This document shows, piece after piece, positions 38,413-46,880 of a stretch of 64,000 bases of DNA. Each line of letters opens with the position of its first letter. Positions within the stretch are counted from its first letter, which is position 1. A program made the translations under genes and the position numbers. The notes beneath the pieces are model-generated. The model worked only from the letters and a program-made list of their open reading frames with translations. It searched no databases and was not told the DNA's origin. The DNA lies in NCBI RefSeq assembly GCF_023017165.1, contig NZ_JALKBW010000001.1:2356001-2420000 (forward strand), in the 5' to 3' direction. The DNA is from Gordonia alkaliphila. GTDB lineage: Bacteria; Actinomycetota; Actinomycetes; Mycobacteriales; Mycobacteriaceae.

Positions 38413-39074
38413 GACTGCTCCTGCTCGTCGTCGGTCGCGGCGAGAATGCGGTCGAACTCGGCGCCGACGAGTGCTACCTGCTCGGCGTCGAACAGTTGGC
38501 GGAGTACCGGGGAGATCTCCATGCGGTCTTCCGAGGTGGTCTTGTTCAGCAGGGAGTATTTGGTGAGCTTGCTCCACGACGAGTCGATCCGCTTGCGGTA
38601 GCCGGCCGGGTCGGTGTTGGTGTGGCGGCGGTACACCTCGAGCTGGTCGGCGATTTCGTCGCGATCGATGATCACGCGTTCGCCGGGTTGGGCGCGCAGC
38701 AGCAACTGGCGGAGCGCGAGCAGCATCACGGTGTCCATGAAGGTGAGTCGTTCGGTGCGCAGCACGCTCGGGGCGTCGACGGTCTCGCCGGTATCGGCAG
38801 GCCGGGTGAAGGCGATCTCGTTCTCCTCGTCGATCACCAGGTCGAGGAAGACGTCCGCGAGGCGGGACCGGAGGAGGCGTTGATCGCTGATCACGGTGCG
38901 CCAGATCTCGGCGTGCTTCGTCGACGTGATCAGCGGGCCTTTGAGGAGCTGGATCAGGGCGCGACGGCTCGGCAGGGCCAGTTCGCCGGTGTCACCGGGG
39001 TATTGCGCCGTCGTTGCGAGATCATCGGCCGAGGCGTCGTGGTCGGCGTCGGACGGAGGATCGTAGGGGCTCAT
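38409..39074 (-). CDS. jetB: Wadjet anti-plasmid system subunit JetB (DUF4194)
   Basis: This 221-residue kite/MukE-like subunit bridges JetA and the JetC heads. DUF4194 features are LIQLLKGPLITSTKHAEIW near residues 45-65, then winged-helix segments ERLTFMDTVMLLALRQLLLRA and SWSKLTKYSLLNKT. The first 35 residues are acidic and probably disordered. It overlaps jetA and jetC by ATGA at both ends. Confidence 0.93.
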   Translation of the reverse strand: MSPYDPPSDADHDASADDLATTAQYPGDTGELALPSRRALIQLLKGPLITSTKHAEIWRTVISDQRLLRSRLADVFLDLVIDEENEIAFTRPADTGETVDAPSVLRTERLTFMDTVMLLALRQLLLRAQPGERVIIDRDEIADQLEVYRRHTNTDPAGYRKRIDSSWSKLTKYSLLNKTTSEDRMEISPVLRQLFDAEQVALVGAEFDRILAATDDEQEQS

Positions 39075-40537
39075 CGTTGCAGCTCCGGGGCAGTCGGGTC
39101 GTACTGGTGGCGGGCGATGACCGCCGAGCGCGGGGTGCCGCGGACCGACGTCCAGGTGATGTGTTCGGTGCCGTCGACGCGACGTCCGTGCCGGGTGGCC
39201 AGGACCAGGAGCCCGACGACGCTGGCCAGGCCCTGCGTCGCGGGGTGGTCGGCGAGGACGTCGCCGACGGTGGCGTGGGCCTTGGCAGCGAGAAGGTCGG
39301 CGACGTTGGCGGTCAGTTCGTCGAAGTCGATTTCGGACTCGCGGACCAGTGCGCGGAGGGCGGCGAGGTCGGCCACCCCGGACTGGTGCACCACCACCTC
39401 GTCGGTGACGCGGTCGTCGGCCGGATTGTGCATGCGCAGCGACGTGATCGATTCGATCGCCATGCCCACCCGAACCAGGTCGAGGTCGAGGACGTCGAAC
39501 GGTCGTCGAACTTCAGCGACGGCGGTGGCCTTCTGCTGCGCCGATCGGATCAGCTGCTGAATGCGGCGGTGCTCCTCGTAGGCGCGGGACTGCACGAAGT
39601 GGCGCAGTGAGCGGGACAGCGACGTCATGATCTCGTGGACCTCGCCGGCGGCGACCTCCATGTCGGTGAGCAGTCGGCGCAGCTTGCGACGCTGGTCGGC
39701 GTCGAGCTCGGCGGCGAACGGTCGGTCCAGGACGGCGGTGATCGCATCGTCGATCTCGGCGGAGCGGGCCGGATCGAGGATGGTGTCGTAGAACGCGGCG
39801 AAGCTGCGGCCGGAGTCGGACTCGGCGATCAGGTCGACACCGCGGAAGACGTCGCCGAGGGTGTCGCCGCGGTCGTTCTCGTCGTCGAGGATCCGCGCGC
39901 GCAGACTGCGGTTCAGTTCGTCGAAATCGGTGCGGACTCGCGCGAAGTCGGCGGGCACCTCGGAAGCGAGGGCGAGGATCTCGCGGGTGCGTTCGAGCGC
40001 GCGGGCCCCGCTGAGGACCGGGAAGTCGCCGGACTCGACGGCGGCGATCCGGCGGTCGAGCGCGTCGCGCTCGGCACGGAGTCGGGCGAGTCGGGACTCG
40101 GTGTCCGGATCGGAGTCCCGGGCCAGGGCGCTCAGCTGCGTCGACAGCGTCGACAATCGGGATTCGGTGACCGACGTGACGGGGGTGCGCAAGGAGCCGA
40201 CGAAGTCGAGGGCGGCGAAGGCGCCGTCGGTCGGCTCCAGCGATTCTTCGCGGGCGGCGGCGGCGGAGGAGCGTCGCAGGAGGAACCCGGAGCGGACCCA
40301 CTCGGCGCAGTAGCCCTGGCCCGTGTTGGGCAGGTCTGCTCCGCTGTCGCGGAGTTCTTCGAGGTCGGCGTCGAGGAGCGCGAACAATTCGGGGGCGGGG
40401 AGTCGTCGGACGCCGTCGCCGAAGTGCCGGCCGAGGAGCGCGAGGATCACCGGTGCGTTCTTTGCGCGCAGCAGGGCCCACGCTGCATCGTCGGAACGTA
40501 AAGCCGAGATGCGGTACACGTCGCCCACCACGGACAT
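39071..40537 (-). CDS. jetA: Wadjet anti-plasmid system kleisin-like subunit JetA (DUF3375)
   Basis: This 488-residue MukF-like kleisin (DUF3375) is the first gene of jetABCD. The N-terminus SALRSDDAAWALLRAKNAPVI followed by GYCAEWVRSGFLLRR is typical of the winged-helix part; the middle is helical and charged. The ATG at 40537 has GGAGGGGAAG close upstream. About 200 bases separate it from the divergent zinc-finger gene and should hold both promoters. Confidence 0.93.
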   Translation of the reverse strand: MSVVGDVYRISALRSDDAAWALLRAKNAPVILALLGRHFGDGVRRLPAPELFALLDADLEELRDSGADLPNTGQGYCAEWVRSGFLLRRSSAAAAREESLEPTDGAFAALDFVGSLRTPVTSVTESRLSTLSTQLSALARDSDPDTESRLARLRAERDALDRRIAAVESGDFPVLSGARALERTREILALASEVPADFARVRTDFDELNRSLRARILDDENDRGDTLGDVFRGVDLIAESDSGRSFAAFYDTILDPARSAEIDDAITAVLDRPFAAELDADQRRKLRRLLTDMEVAAGEVHEIMTSLSRSLRHFVQSRAYEEHRRIQQLIRSAQQKATAVAEVRRPFDVLDLDLVRVGMAIESITSLRMHNPADDRVTDEVVVHQSGVADLAALRALVRESEIDFDELTANVADLLAAKAHATVGDVLADHPATQGLASVVGLLVLATRHGRRVDGTEHITWTSVRGTPRSAVIARHQYDPTAPELQR

Positions 40538-40741
40538 GACTTCCCCTCCGCTCTACCGGTCGACACCGGTTCTGAAGCTATGGAATCACGAGGGTCCGAC
40601 AGTGGTTCGGAGACCGGCAGCATGGAGGCCTGTGGTGAGCAGGCCTGGTCTTGTGGCTTCCGCAAGGCCCAGCCGCCGTGCGGCAACGTAGGGTCGACGC
40701 GGAAGACCGACGCGCACGACGCGAGTAGCTGAGGGGGACAC

Positions 40742-42664
40742 GTGGCGACGAGGGGGAAGACGAGCACAGGCTCGATGCCCACCGAATCGGTGCGGGGAAT
40801 TCTCGCCACGGACGGCGAACGCGTGCAGTGTCACGAGTGCGGCGGCTGGTATCGCTCGCTGTCGAGCCACCTGCCCGTGCACGACCTCACGTCCGAGCAG
40901 TACCGATACGAGTGGGATCTGCCGGCCACCATCCCGCTGGCGGCGGACGCCCATCGGAATCTGGCGCGGGCCAACGCTTTGCAGCGGATCGACCAGGCCG
41001 GCGAGATGGAGCTGCCGCGGTTTGTTGCCGCCACCTATCCCGACCGCGGTCCGGTGGGCGCCGAGTACGAGGTGCTGGCGGAGGAACTGTGGTCGAGGAG
41101 GCTCGCCGACGCGGGCTGGTCGTCGTGGCAGGCCGCCGTCGACTGGGCCATCGAGCACGACAAGGGGTGGGCGGATATCGCCCGCAAGCTGGACATCACC
41201 CACCAGCAGGCGCGTGCGGTCGGGTTGGCCGACGGCGTGGTGCTGCCGCCGCTGTGGAAGCGTCGGGCGCGTGCGGCGGCCGAGCACGCCGAGCGGCACG
41301 GCAGTCTGCTGAACACCCGGGGAGCGTTGTCGAGCTGGCTCACCCAGCTGCGCTACGAGAAGGCGGCCGGCACGTTGCCGCGGCGGGCCGTCGCCGAGTT
41401 GGATCGGTTGGATCCGGACTGGTCGCTGGACCGGTCCGCCCGCAGCGCCGCCGCCCGCGAACGGAACATCGCTCGTGGCAAACAGCTGTCGTCGTTCGAG
41501 GACATGGCCGCGCGGGCGCGCGTGGCGGGTTTCACCGATCCCACCGACCTGCTGGCGCACGGCATCGTCGAACATCTGACGTCGACGGAGCTGGCTGAGC
41601 TGGTGCATATCCGCGGTGACTCTTTGCTCAAGCGGATCAGCGTGGCCAATCCGCGGGACCCGTTCGCTGCCACCGCGCACTTGCGCACCAGCGTCGCCGG
41701 GACGCTGGCCGATGACGGGCACCGGCTGCAGTGCCACGAGTGCGGATTGTGGTTCGGGTCGTTGACGAGACACCTGACCGGGCACGTCGACGACGACGGT
41801 GACCGCCTGACCGAGGACGGGTATCGCACGCGCCACGGGCTCCCGGCGGATCTGCCGCTGCGTAGTCGGGGCAATGTGCGCCGCGCCAAGGAAGACCTGT
41901 GGGGGCCGCGGCTGGCTCAGGCCGGATATGCCTCGTGGGAGGAGGCGATCATCGCTGCGGCGGCTGAGCACTTCGGGTTGGCGGAGCTCGGTGAACAGTT
42001 GGGTGTGCGCAGCGATGCGCTGCCGACGGTGATCGCGAAATCGATCTCCGGCGACCCGTGGGCGGCCAACAAGCCGTACCGATTGAGCAGGCCCGGAGTG
42101 CTGGCGCGGGACGGGGACTACTCCCAGTGCCACGAGTGCGGCCTGTGGTTCCGGCGGATCACGAAGCACATTCCGTCGCACATGGTGGACGGCCGGAAAC
42201 TGGCGGTGCAGGCCTATCGCGAGCGGCACGGTCTGTCCGACGACCTGTGGGCGGCGGCCACCGCGCGGCCGACCGATCGCGAGCCCAAGGATCTGTGGAC
42301 GGAGCGGTTGGCGGCGCACGGATACGGATCGTGGGAGGACGCGCTGGCGGATCTGGCGGCGCGGCACCTGAATCTACGTGACTTCGCCGATCAAGTCGGC
42401 GTGAAGGATTCGGTGGTGATGACCGAGCTGCTGCGCATGCGCCCGGATGACACCTGGGCGCCGACCGCGCCGTTCCGGCTGAGCCGGTTCGGGGACTTGT
42501 TCGACGACGGTGATCGTTCTCAGTGCCACGAATGCGGGCTGTGGTTCGCCAGCCTCGGACGGCACGCTCCCGCCCACCGCGCCGACGACGGCAGCCAACT
42601 GTCGTGGGCGCAGTATCAGGAGCGGCACGGCACTACCCGGCCGGCGAACTGGCGCAGGACGTAG
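40742..42664 (+). CDS. Tandem Ros/MucR-type zinc-finger DNA-binding protein with HTH and helicase-associated-like domains
   Basis: This 640-residue protein has an architecture I do not know from any named family. Four fingers of the Ros/MucR form C-x2-C-x9-H-x3-H occur, with first Cys at residues 30, 331, 463 and 595 (QCHECGGWYRSLSSHLPVH is the first). Each is followed by the Ros-like tail EQYRYEW...LP or its equivalents (AYRERHGL, QYQERHG). Fingers 2-3 and 3-4 are exactly 132 residues apart. Between fingers lie helix-turn-helix-like segments (WADIARKLDITHQQARAVG; FGLAELGEQLGVRSD; LNLRDFADQVGVKD). At about 190-228, ALSSWLTQLRYEKAAGTLP resembles a helicase-associated (HA) DNA-binding domain. 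GTG start with GAGGGGGAC upstream. Probably a sequence-specific DNA binder; its link to the divergent Wadjet operon is unproved. Confidence 0.8.
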   Translation: MATRGKTSTGSMPTESVRGILATDGERVQCHECGGWYRSLSSHLPVHDLTSEQYRYEWDLPATIPLAADAHRNLARANALQRIDQAGEMELPRFVAATYPDRGPVGAEYEVLAEELWSRRLADAGWSSWQAAVDWAIEHDKGWADIARKLDITHQQARAVGLADGVVLPPLWKRRARAAAEHAERHGSLLNTRGALSSWLTQLRYEKAAGTLPRRAVAELDRLDPDWSLDRSARSAAARERNIARGKQLSSFEDMAARARVAGFTDPTDLLAHGIVEHLTSTELAELVHIRGDSLLKRISVANPRDPFAATAHLRTSVAGTLADDGHRLQCHECGLWFGSLTRHLTGHVDDDGDRLTEDGYRTRHGLPADLPLRSRGNVRRAKEDLWGPRLAQAGYASWEEAIIAAAAEHFGLAELGEQLGVRSDALPTVIAKSISGDPWAANKPYRLSRPGVLARDGDYSQCHECGLWFRRITKHIPSHMVDGRKLAVQAYRERHGLSDDLWAAATARPTDREPKDLWTERLAAHGYGSWEDALADLAARHLNLRDFADQVGVKDSVVMTELLRMRPDDTWAPTAPFRLSRFGDLFDDGDRSQCHECGLWFASLGRHAPAHRADDGSQLSWAQYQERHGTTRPANWRRT

Positions 42665-43099
42665 TTCGGTGCCTCGGGCCGACCCGGATGGGTGATGCGG
42701 GCATGGCTCGTCGACCGGGGGAGGCCGAGCACTCTCACGGTGCAGGGCCTCCCCGGATTTCTCCGGTTGTCGATATGAACTTCTCAAAGAACGCGCACCC
42801 TCCCTCGTGGAGGGGAGAGCAGGTAGAGCTGTCGCCCTACTTACAGAGTAAAGCCACAATTAATGGGAACACATGTACGATTTCTACAGAGTTTCGATGG
42901 CATCTTTGTAGGGTTTTGAGGGAACCGTTCCGGTCCGTCGCGCTCCGAGCGTCGGTCGTGCCGATCGCTCTCCGCGCGCTGCTCGCCAACCTGGTGACGG
43001 GCGCGAACGGAATGCTGATCTCGGCCATCGTGGTGATGGCCGGCTGACGTCCGACCGCACCGTCTCGGTCGGTGGGGTTCACGTTCTCCTCATCCCTAC
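42665..43099. other. 435-base gap without a convincing gene
   Basis: This gap lies between two convergent genes. A stretch around 42830-42910 is more A+T-rich than the surroundings. An open frame from ATG 42775 to 43047 (90 codons, ending in a hydrophobic segment, GMLISAIVVMAG) has no ribosome-binding site and no recognisable similarity, so it is not called. A hairpin lies at its right end. Confidence 0.6.
43051..43072 (-). terminator. Possible terminator of the VWA gene
   Basis: CCGACCG and CGGTCGG form a 7-bp perfect stem with an 8-base loop, 28 bases past the VWA stop on the minus strand. Confidence 0.5.
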
Positions 43100-44671
43100 T
43101 CATTGGATCAGCATTTCTGCGAGTTGTGCGACGACGTCGTCGGCCATCACGTCGACGTCGACATTATCGGGCAGGTGGTAGGAGAGGTGCTCGACGAATC
43201 TGCGGTGGGGCACCAGACCGACGACTCGGACCCCGACGTCGGCGACGCGGACCAGTTCGTCGCGCACTGGATCGCCAGAGAGCATTCCGTCGGACAGGAT
43301 CACCAGGACGCGAGAAGTGCCGCAGGGGCGAGCCCAGCGGGTGTAGTCGTGCAGCGCCGGGAGTAGCGCGTCCGTCGCGTCGGCGGCGTGGGGCACGGCG
43401 ATCTGGTCGGGCCCGACCGTTGGCAGCGTGTAGGCAGCGGCGTTGAAGACCCAGGTCTGGACCCGTCCGGTCTGCGTCGGGACGGCACGATCGAGCGCCC
43501 ACCCGGCGGTGGCGACCCGGTCCATCTGTGCCCGCATCGAGCCGGACGTGTCGACGATCAGCCCGAGATCGATCGGGGCGGACGGTTCGGATCGTGTCAG
43601 CGTCCGGTGCCATGGGCTCGCGGTGACGCGCAGCCCGAGATCGTGTTGCGCGGTGGCCCGTACCAGTTCGGCCATGTCGATGGATCCCGGCGGGGCTTGC
43701 CACGGGACGGTGACGTCGAGGTCGTCGAGTTCCTGGTTCCCTAGCAGCCGCGACTTCAGTTGTGCGGCAGTGGCGTAGTCGTCGGGAGCCGCCGCCCGCG
43801 CGGTGTACGACTCGGCGGGCAGGGGTCGCACGGTGAGCCAGTCGGAGGTGCGGGAGCTTTGGAGGCGCGCCCGCCGCAGCCGAGCATTTCGCGGCCCGTC
43901 GTAGAACGACGACGGCGGCCGTAAACGAAGATCCTCGGCGGTGTTCGCGGAGGGGGCGGTGGTCGGGGGCTGATCGTCGGATGCTGCACCGGAGCCGGAG
44001 GTGGTTGCTTCGCCGAGGTTGCGGCGCGCGATCGCGTGCACCTGTTCGGCGAGTGCAGCCTGTTGCTCGTGGTCGTCGTCGTTCAAGCCGATGGCTTCGA
44101 CGGTGAGCGTCCGAAGCAGGGCGGCGTCGTCGTCGGGCAGCAGCACGACGGCGCGAGTGACGCTCTGCCAGGCCGCTGCAGCGTCGAGCGCGCCCGCCAG
44201 CATGCGCCCGACGACGCGGATGAAGAGTCGAATCGCGTCGAGCGCGTCGGTCGGTTCCGTGGATTCCAGCAGCGGCCAGCACGGAACGGCACCACGGACG
44301 GCGGGGTCGTCGTGGGCGAGTTGGATCCGGTCGATCCGTGGTTCCTCGAGGATCGCCATCCAGTCGGCGACCGGTGAGGGAAAGGCGTGGGGTCGGGTGT
44401 GATCGGCATGGCCGGCCGCGCGGGCCAGTGCGCCGCGCACTGCGGGGAACTTCAGCACGGCGGTCGGCCGGGGCGCGAGCTGCGGTCGATCGTCGGGGTG
44501 CACCAGTCGCCCGAGGTTGAGGGTGATCACGGAGGTGGCGGGGCAGTAGCGGGCGTCGGTGTCGAGGTGATCGTCGAGCGTGACGACGAGGTCGTGTCGA
44601 GGACTGATCCGTGCGATGTGAGCGGTGAGGTGGGCGGCGATCTGTGCGTTGGTGGAGTTCATGGCGAACAT
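43100..44671 (-). CDS. VWA domain protein, partner of the divergent MoxR-type ATPase
   Basis: This 523-residue protein has a CobT-like layout. An N-terminal part of about 215 residues of unknown fold is followed by a low-complexity acidic/Ser-Thr linker (TTSGSGAASDDQPPTTAPS). A C-terminal von Willebrand A domain carries the MIDAS motif DTSGSM near residue 373, with a later VILSDGMLSGD contributing the conserved Asp. The MIDAS is complete, so Mg2+ and ligand binding are likely. VWA proteins of this kind work with MoxR AAA+ ATPases in remodelling or inserting metals into a target complex; the target here is unknown. The start is ATG 44671 or the ATG three codons later. Confidence 0.82.
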   Translation of the reverse strand: MFAMNSTNAQIAAHLTAHIARISPRHDLVVTLDDHLDTDARYCPATSVITLNLGRLVHPDDRPQLAPRPTAVLKFPAVRGALARAAGHADHTRPHAFPSPVADWMAILEEPRIDRIQLAHDDPAVRGAVPCWPLLESTEPTDALDAIRLFIRVVGRMLAGALDAAAAWQSVTRAVVLLPDDDAALLRTLTVEAIGLNDDDHEQQAALAEQVHAIARRNLGEATTSGSGAASDDQPPTTAPSANTAEDLRLRPPSSFYDGPRNARLRRARLQSSRTSDWLTVRPLPAESYTARAAAPDDYATAAQLKSRLLGNQELDDLDVTVPWQAPPGSIDMAELVRATAQHDLGLRVTASPWHRTLTRSEPSAPIDLGLIVDTSGSMRAQMDRVATAGWALDRAVPTQTGRVQTWVFNAAAYTLPTVGPDQIAVPHAADATDALLPALHDYTRWARPCGTSRVLVILSDGMLSGDPVRDELVRVADVGVRVVGLVPHRRFVEHLSYHLPDNVDVDVMADDVVAQLAEMLIQ

Positions 44672-44852
44672 CGTCGTCGGTGCCCCGGACGGGCTGCGGC
44701 ACCTGCCTTCTCGGCGCCCGACGATCCGTTGTCCTCATCGGGGAGCCGAGTGCTTACTGGAGAAAATTGCTGGTCAACGAGTTGCCGCAACCTGGCGGAC
44801 CCCTTTGAGAGCGTAGGTCCCGACCACGTTTCCTCCACAGAAGGGCAAGACC

Positions 44853-46496
44853 ATGACTCGCAATCCCCTCATCCCGATGGCCGTCGACCAGAACTACAAC
44901 GAGACGCGCATCGTTTACCGCAACCAGGTCGACGGCGTCTGGACCATGGTTGTGCGGAACACGGGCGGCTGGTACCCGTACGACGAGCCCGAGCGTCCTG
45001 TTGTGACGCGCACGTACTCGTCCGGTGTCAACGCCATGCGCGGCCTGATGATCGGCCCCGACTTGCTGATGGGCGACACCTGGCAGGTCGACGATGCCGA
45101 CACCGCGCTGGGTTCGCACACGGTGGAGCTGTTCCACCTCCCGGCGGCAGTGGATGCCGACGGCACGCTCGCCGACGTCGACTCGGTGCTCGAGTACGTG
45201 AAGGTGCAGCCGGGTGTGCACATGTACGCCGAGCGTGCGGCAGCCGAGATCGAGGCCGCCGAGGCGGTGCTGGTGTCCAGCGACTTCGCGGACGCACCCC
45301 GCGACGGCGATCCGTCGTCGTTCCGATCGGTGCCGACGGCGACCGGCAGCTATCAGCCCCGCCCACTGTTCGGGATGAGCGACGTGGAGTTCCTGCGCGA
45401 GCTCCGGACCGTGCGCGGTCATGCTCGTCTGTCCGGTCCGCCCGGCGCCGGCAAGACCACGGCGGTGCTGGCGGCGTTCAGTGACGACGTGGTGTCGGTC
45501 CAGGGGCATCGCGGATTGACGGTGGCTGCGCTGTGCGGACAGTATCTGCCGCACGACGGTGGCTGGCGCTGGTCCGACGGGCCGCTGACGCGTGCCATGC
45601 GGGAGGGCAAGGTGCTGCTGTTCGACGAGCTCAATCGTGCGCCGGCCGATGTCGACGATGTGCTGCTGTCCGCGCTGGATCAGCGTCGCGAACTGATTCT
45701 TGCGGACCGTCCGGATCTGCCGGCGATCACCGCGCGGGACGGGTTCATGGTGGTCGCCACCTACAACGAGGGAGACGCGAAGGTGCGGCCGCTGGCGGCA
45801 GCACTGTTGCGCCGCTTGAACATTCACGTGCGGGTCGACTCCGACTACGGGATCGTCCGGGACATGGGGGTGCGCGCCGATCTGCTGCGGGTGGCCTACA
45901 ACCTGCGGTCGTCGGCGCATGATTTCGGCAATCGGCACCGGTCGGAGCCGGCGTGGCATCCGCAGACCGCTGATCTGCTGGGCGCGCAGTCGATGGTCCG
46001 CTTCGGACCGCAGGCGACGTTCACCGCGCTCACTGCGTCGTGCGCCGACCGCACTCGCCTCGACGAAGCCGCGTCGGTGTTCTCCTCGGTGGTCGGCTTC
46101 CCGGTCCGGTCGGTCGCGGTGCTCGGCGAGGACCAGACCCCGGTCTGCGTGGTGCCGGATCGGCGCGTGCGGATCACGATCGACGAGCATGGCGGCGACC
46201 GTTGGATCAGCTGGGTGCGCGACGACCGCGACGACCTGTCCGCGGACGGATCGTGGTCCGGAGACCCCGGGTGGATCGAGGCGGCGAAGAACGCGCTGCT
46301 GACGCGGTCCGACGTCCTCGTCGCGCAGCCCGGCCTGTACTACCGATTCGGTCCGTTCACCGGCGACCGAATCGTCGAAGACATTGCTGCGGCGATGATC
46401 GCCGCAGCGGGTCCGCGGGGCGACTGCGCGGAAGCCATTGCCGAACTGCCGGCCGAGCTGTTCGACGACGACGCCCCCGCCGACGCGATCTATTAG
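44853..46496 (+). CDS. MoxR-type AAA+ ATPase with a novel N-terminal domain
   Basis: This 547-residue protein has an AAA_5/MoxR-like core at about 175-390. Walker A GPPGAGKTT is at 195-203, Walker B VLLFDELNRAP at 254-264, sensor-1 region FMVVATYNEGD and an arginine region LRRLNIHVRV. The first 170 residues form a Trp/Tyr-rich domain (WTMVVRNTGGWYPYDEPERP) that I do not recognise. After the core, a C-terminal segment of about 130 residues includes RVRITIDEHGGDRWISWVRDD. The ATG at 44853 has GAAGGG upstream. It is divergent from the VWA gene (181 bases between), the common MoxR-VWA pairing but on opposite strands. Confidence 0.83.
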   Translation: MTRNPLIPMAVDQNYNETRIVYRNQVDGVWTMVVRNTGGWYPYDEPERPVVTRTYSSGVNAMRGLMIGPDLLMGDTWQVDDADTALGSHTVELFHLPAAVDADGTLADVDSVLEYVKVQPGVHMYAERAAAEIEAAEAVLVSSDFADAPRDGDPSSFRSVPTATGSYQPRPLFGMSDVEFLRELRTVRGHARLSGPPGAGKTTAVLAAFSDDVVSVQGHRGLTVAALCGQYLPHDGGWRWSDGPLTRAMREGKVLLFDELNRAPADVDDVLLSALDQRRELILADRPDLPAITARDGFMVVATYNEGDAKVRPLAAALLRRLNIHVRVDSDYGIVRDMGVRADLLRVAYNLRSSAHDFGNRHRSEPAWHPQTADLLGAQSMVRFGPQATFTALTASCADRTRLDEAASVFSSVVGFPVRSVAVLGEDQTPVCVVPDRRVRITIDEHGGDRWISWVRDDRDDLSADGSWSGDPGWIEAAKNALLTRSDVLVAQPGLYYRFGPFTGDRIVEDIAAAMIAAAGPRGDCAEAIAELPAELFDDDAPADAIY

Positions 46497-46520
46497 TCCG
46501 GACCAGCGGTACCGATCACC

Positions 46521-46552
46521 ACTTCTCTGCCCCGGGCCGGGGGCAGAGAAGT
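46521..46552 (+). terminator. Terminator of the MoxR-type gene
   Basis: The 13-bp perfect stem ACTTCTCTGCCCC / GGGGCAGAGAAGT has a 6-base loop, 24 bases after the stop. The next gene's ribosome-binding site (GGAAGGAAG) begins 3 bases later, so the hairpin may also modulate that gene. Confidence 0.8.
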
Positions 46553-46567
46553 ACGGAAGGAAGAGTG

Positions 46568-46867
46568 ATGAACGACGACGCCCCAGACCTCATCGAGCCA
46601 GACCTCATCGAGGCAGATCCCTTCGAGGCGGTCACCGATACCCTCGGCGAAGCCGCGATCCTGCGGCTGAGTGCCGAACTGATGACCGCAATCCTCACCA
46701 GGATCGAGGCCGAAGGTCTCACGCCCCGCGCCGCCGCCGAGCGGGCTCGGATCACCCTGCCGCACATGCGCGAACTCAGTGCCGGTCGGATCGCCGACTT
46801 CTCCCTGGACGCGCTGGTCGAGATCGGGGTGGCCTTCGGCGTGCGCGCCACGGTCGTCTCGCTCTAG
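46568..46867 (+). CDS. Small HTH protein, XRE-like
   Basis: This 99-residue protein has an acidic N-terminus (DDAPDLIEPDLIEADPFEAV) followed by a helix-turn-helix at about 55-95: GLTPRAAAERARITLPHMRELSAGRIADFSLDALVEIGVAFGV, the form seen in XRE/HigA2-type proteins. It could be an antitoxin or the regulator of the neighbouring VWA/MoxR genes, but no toxin gene is adjacent. The ATG at 46568 follows GGAAGGAAG. It is convergent with the first AbiEi-like gene, 13 bases away. Confidence 0.75.
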   Translation: MNDDAPDLIEPDLIEADPFEAVTDTLGEAAILRLSAELMTAILTRIEAEGLTPRAAAERARITLPHMRELSAGRIADFSLDALVEIGVAFGVRATVVSL

Positions 46868-46880
46868 GGGAGGCAGCGCG

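Noticed and set aside
42775..43047. 90-codon frame with a hydrophobic C-terminus in the gap after the zinc-finger gene
   Set aside because: No ribosome-binding site, no similarity recognised, and codon use is unlike the neighbours.
42837..43103. 88-codon minus-strand frame starting inside the VWA 3' end
   Set aside because: Composition is not gene-like and it would overlap the probable VWA terminator.
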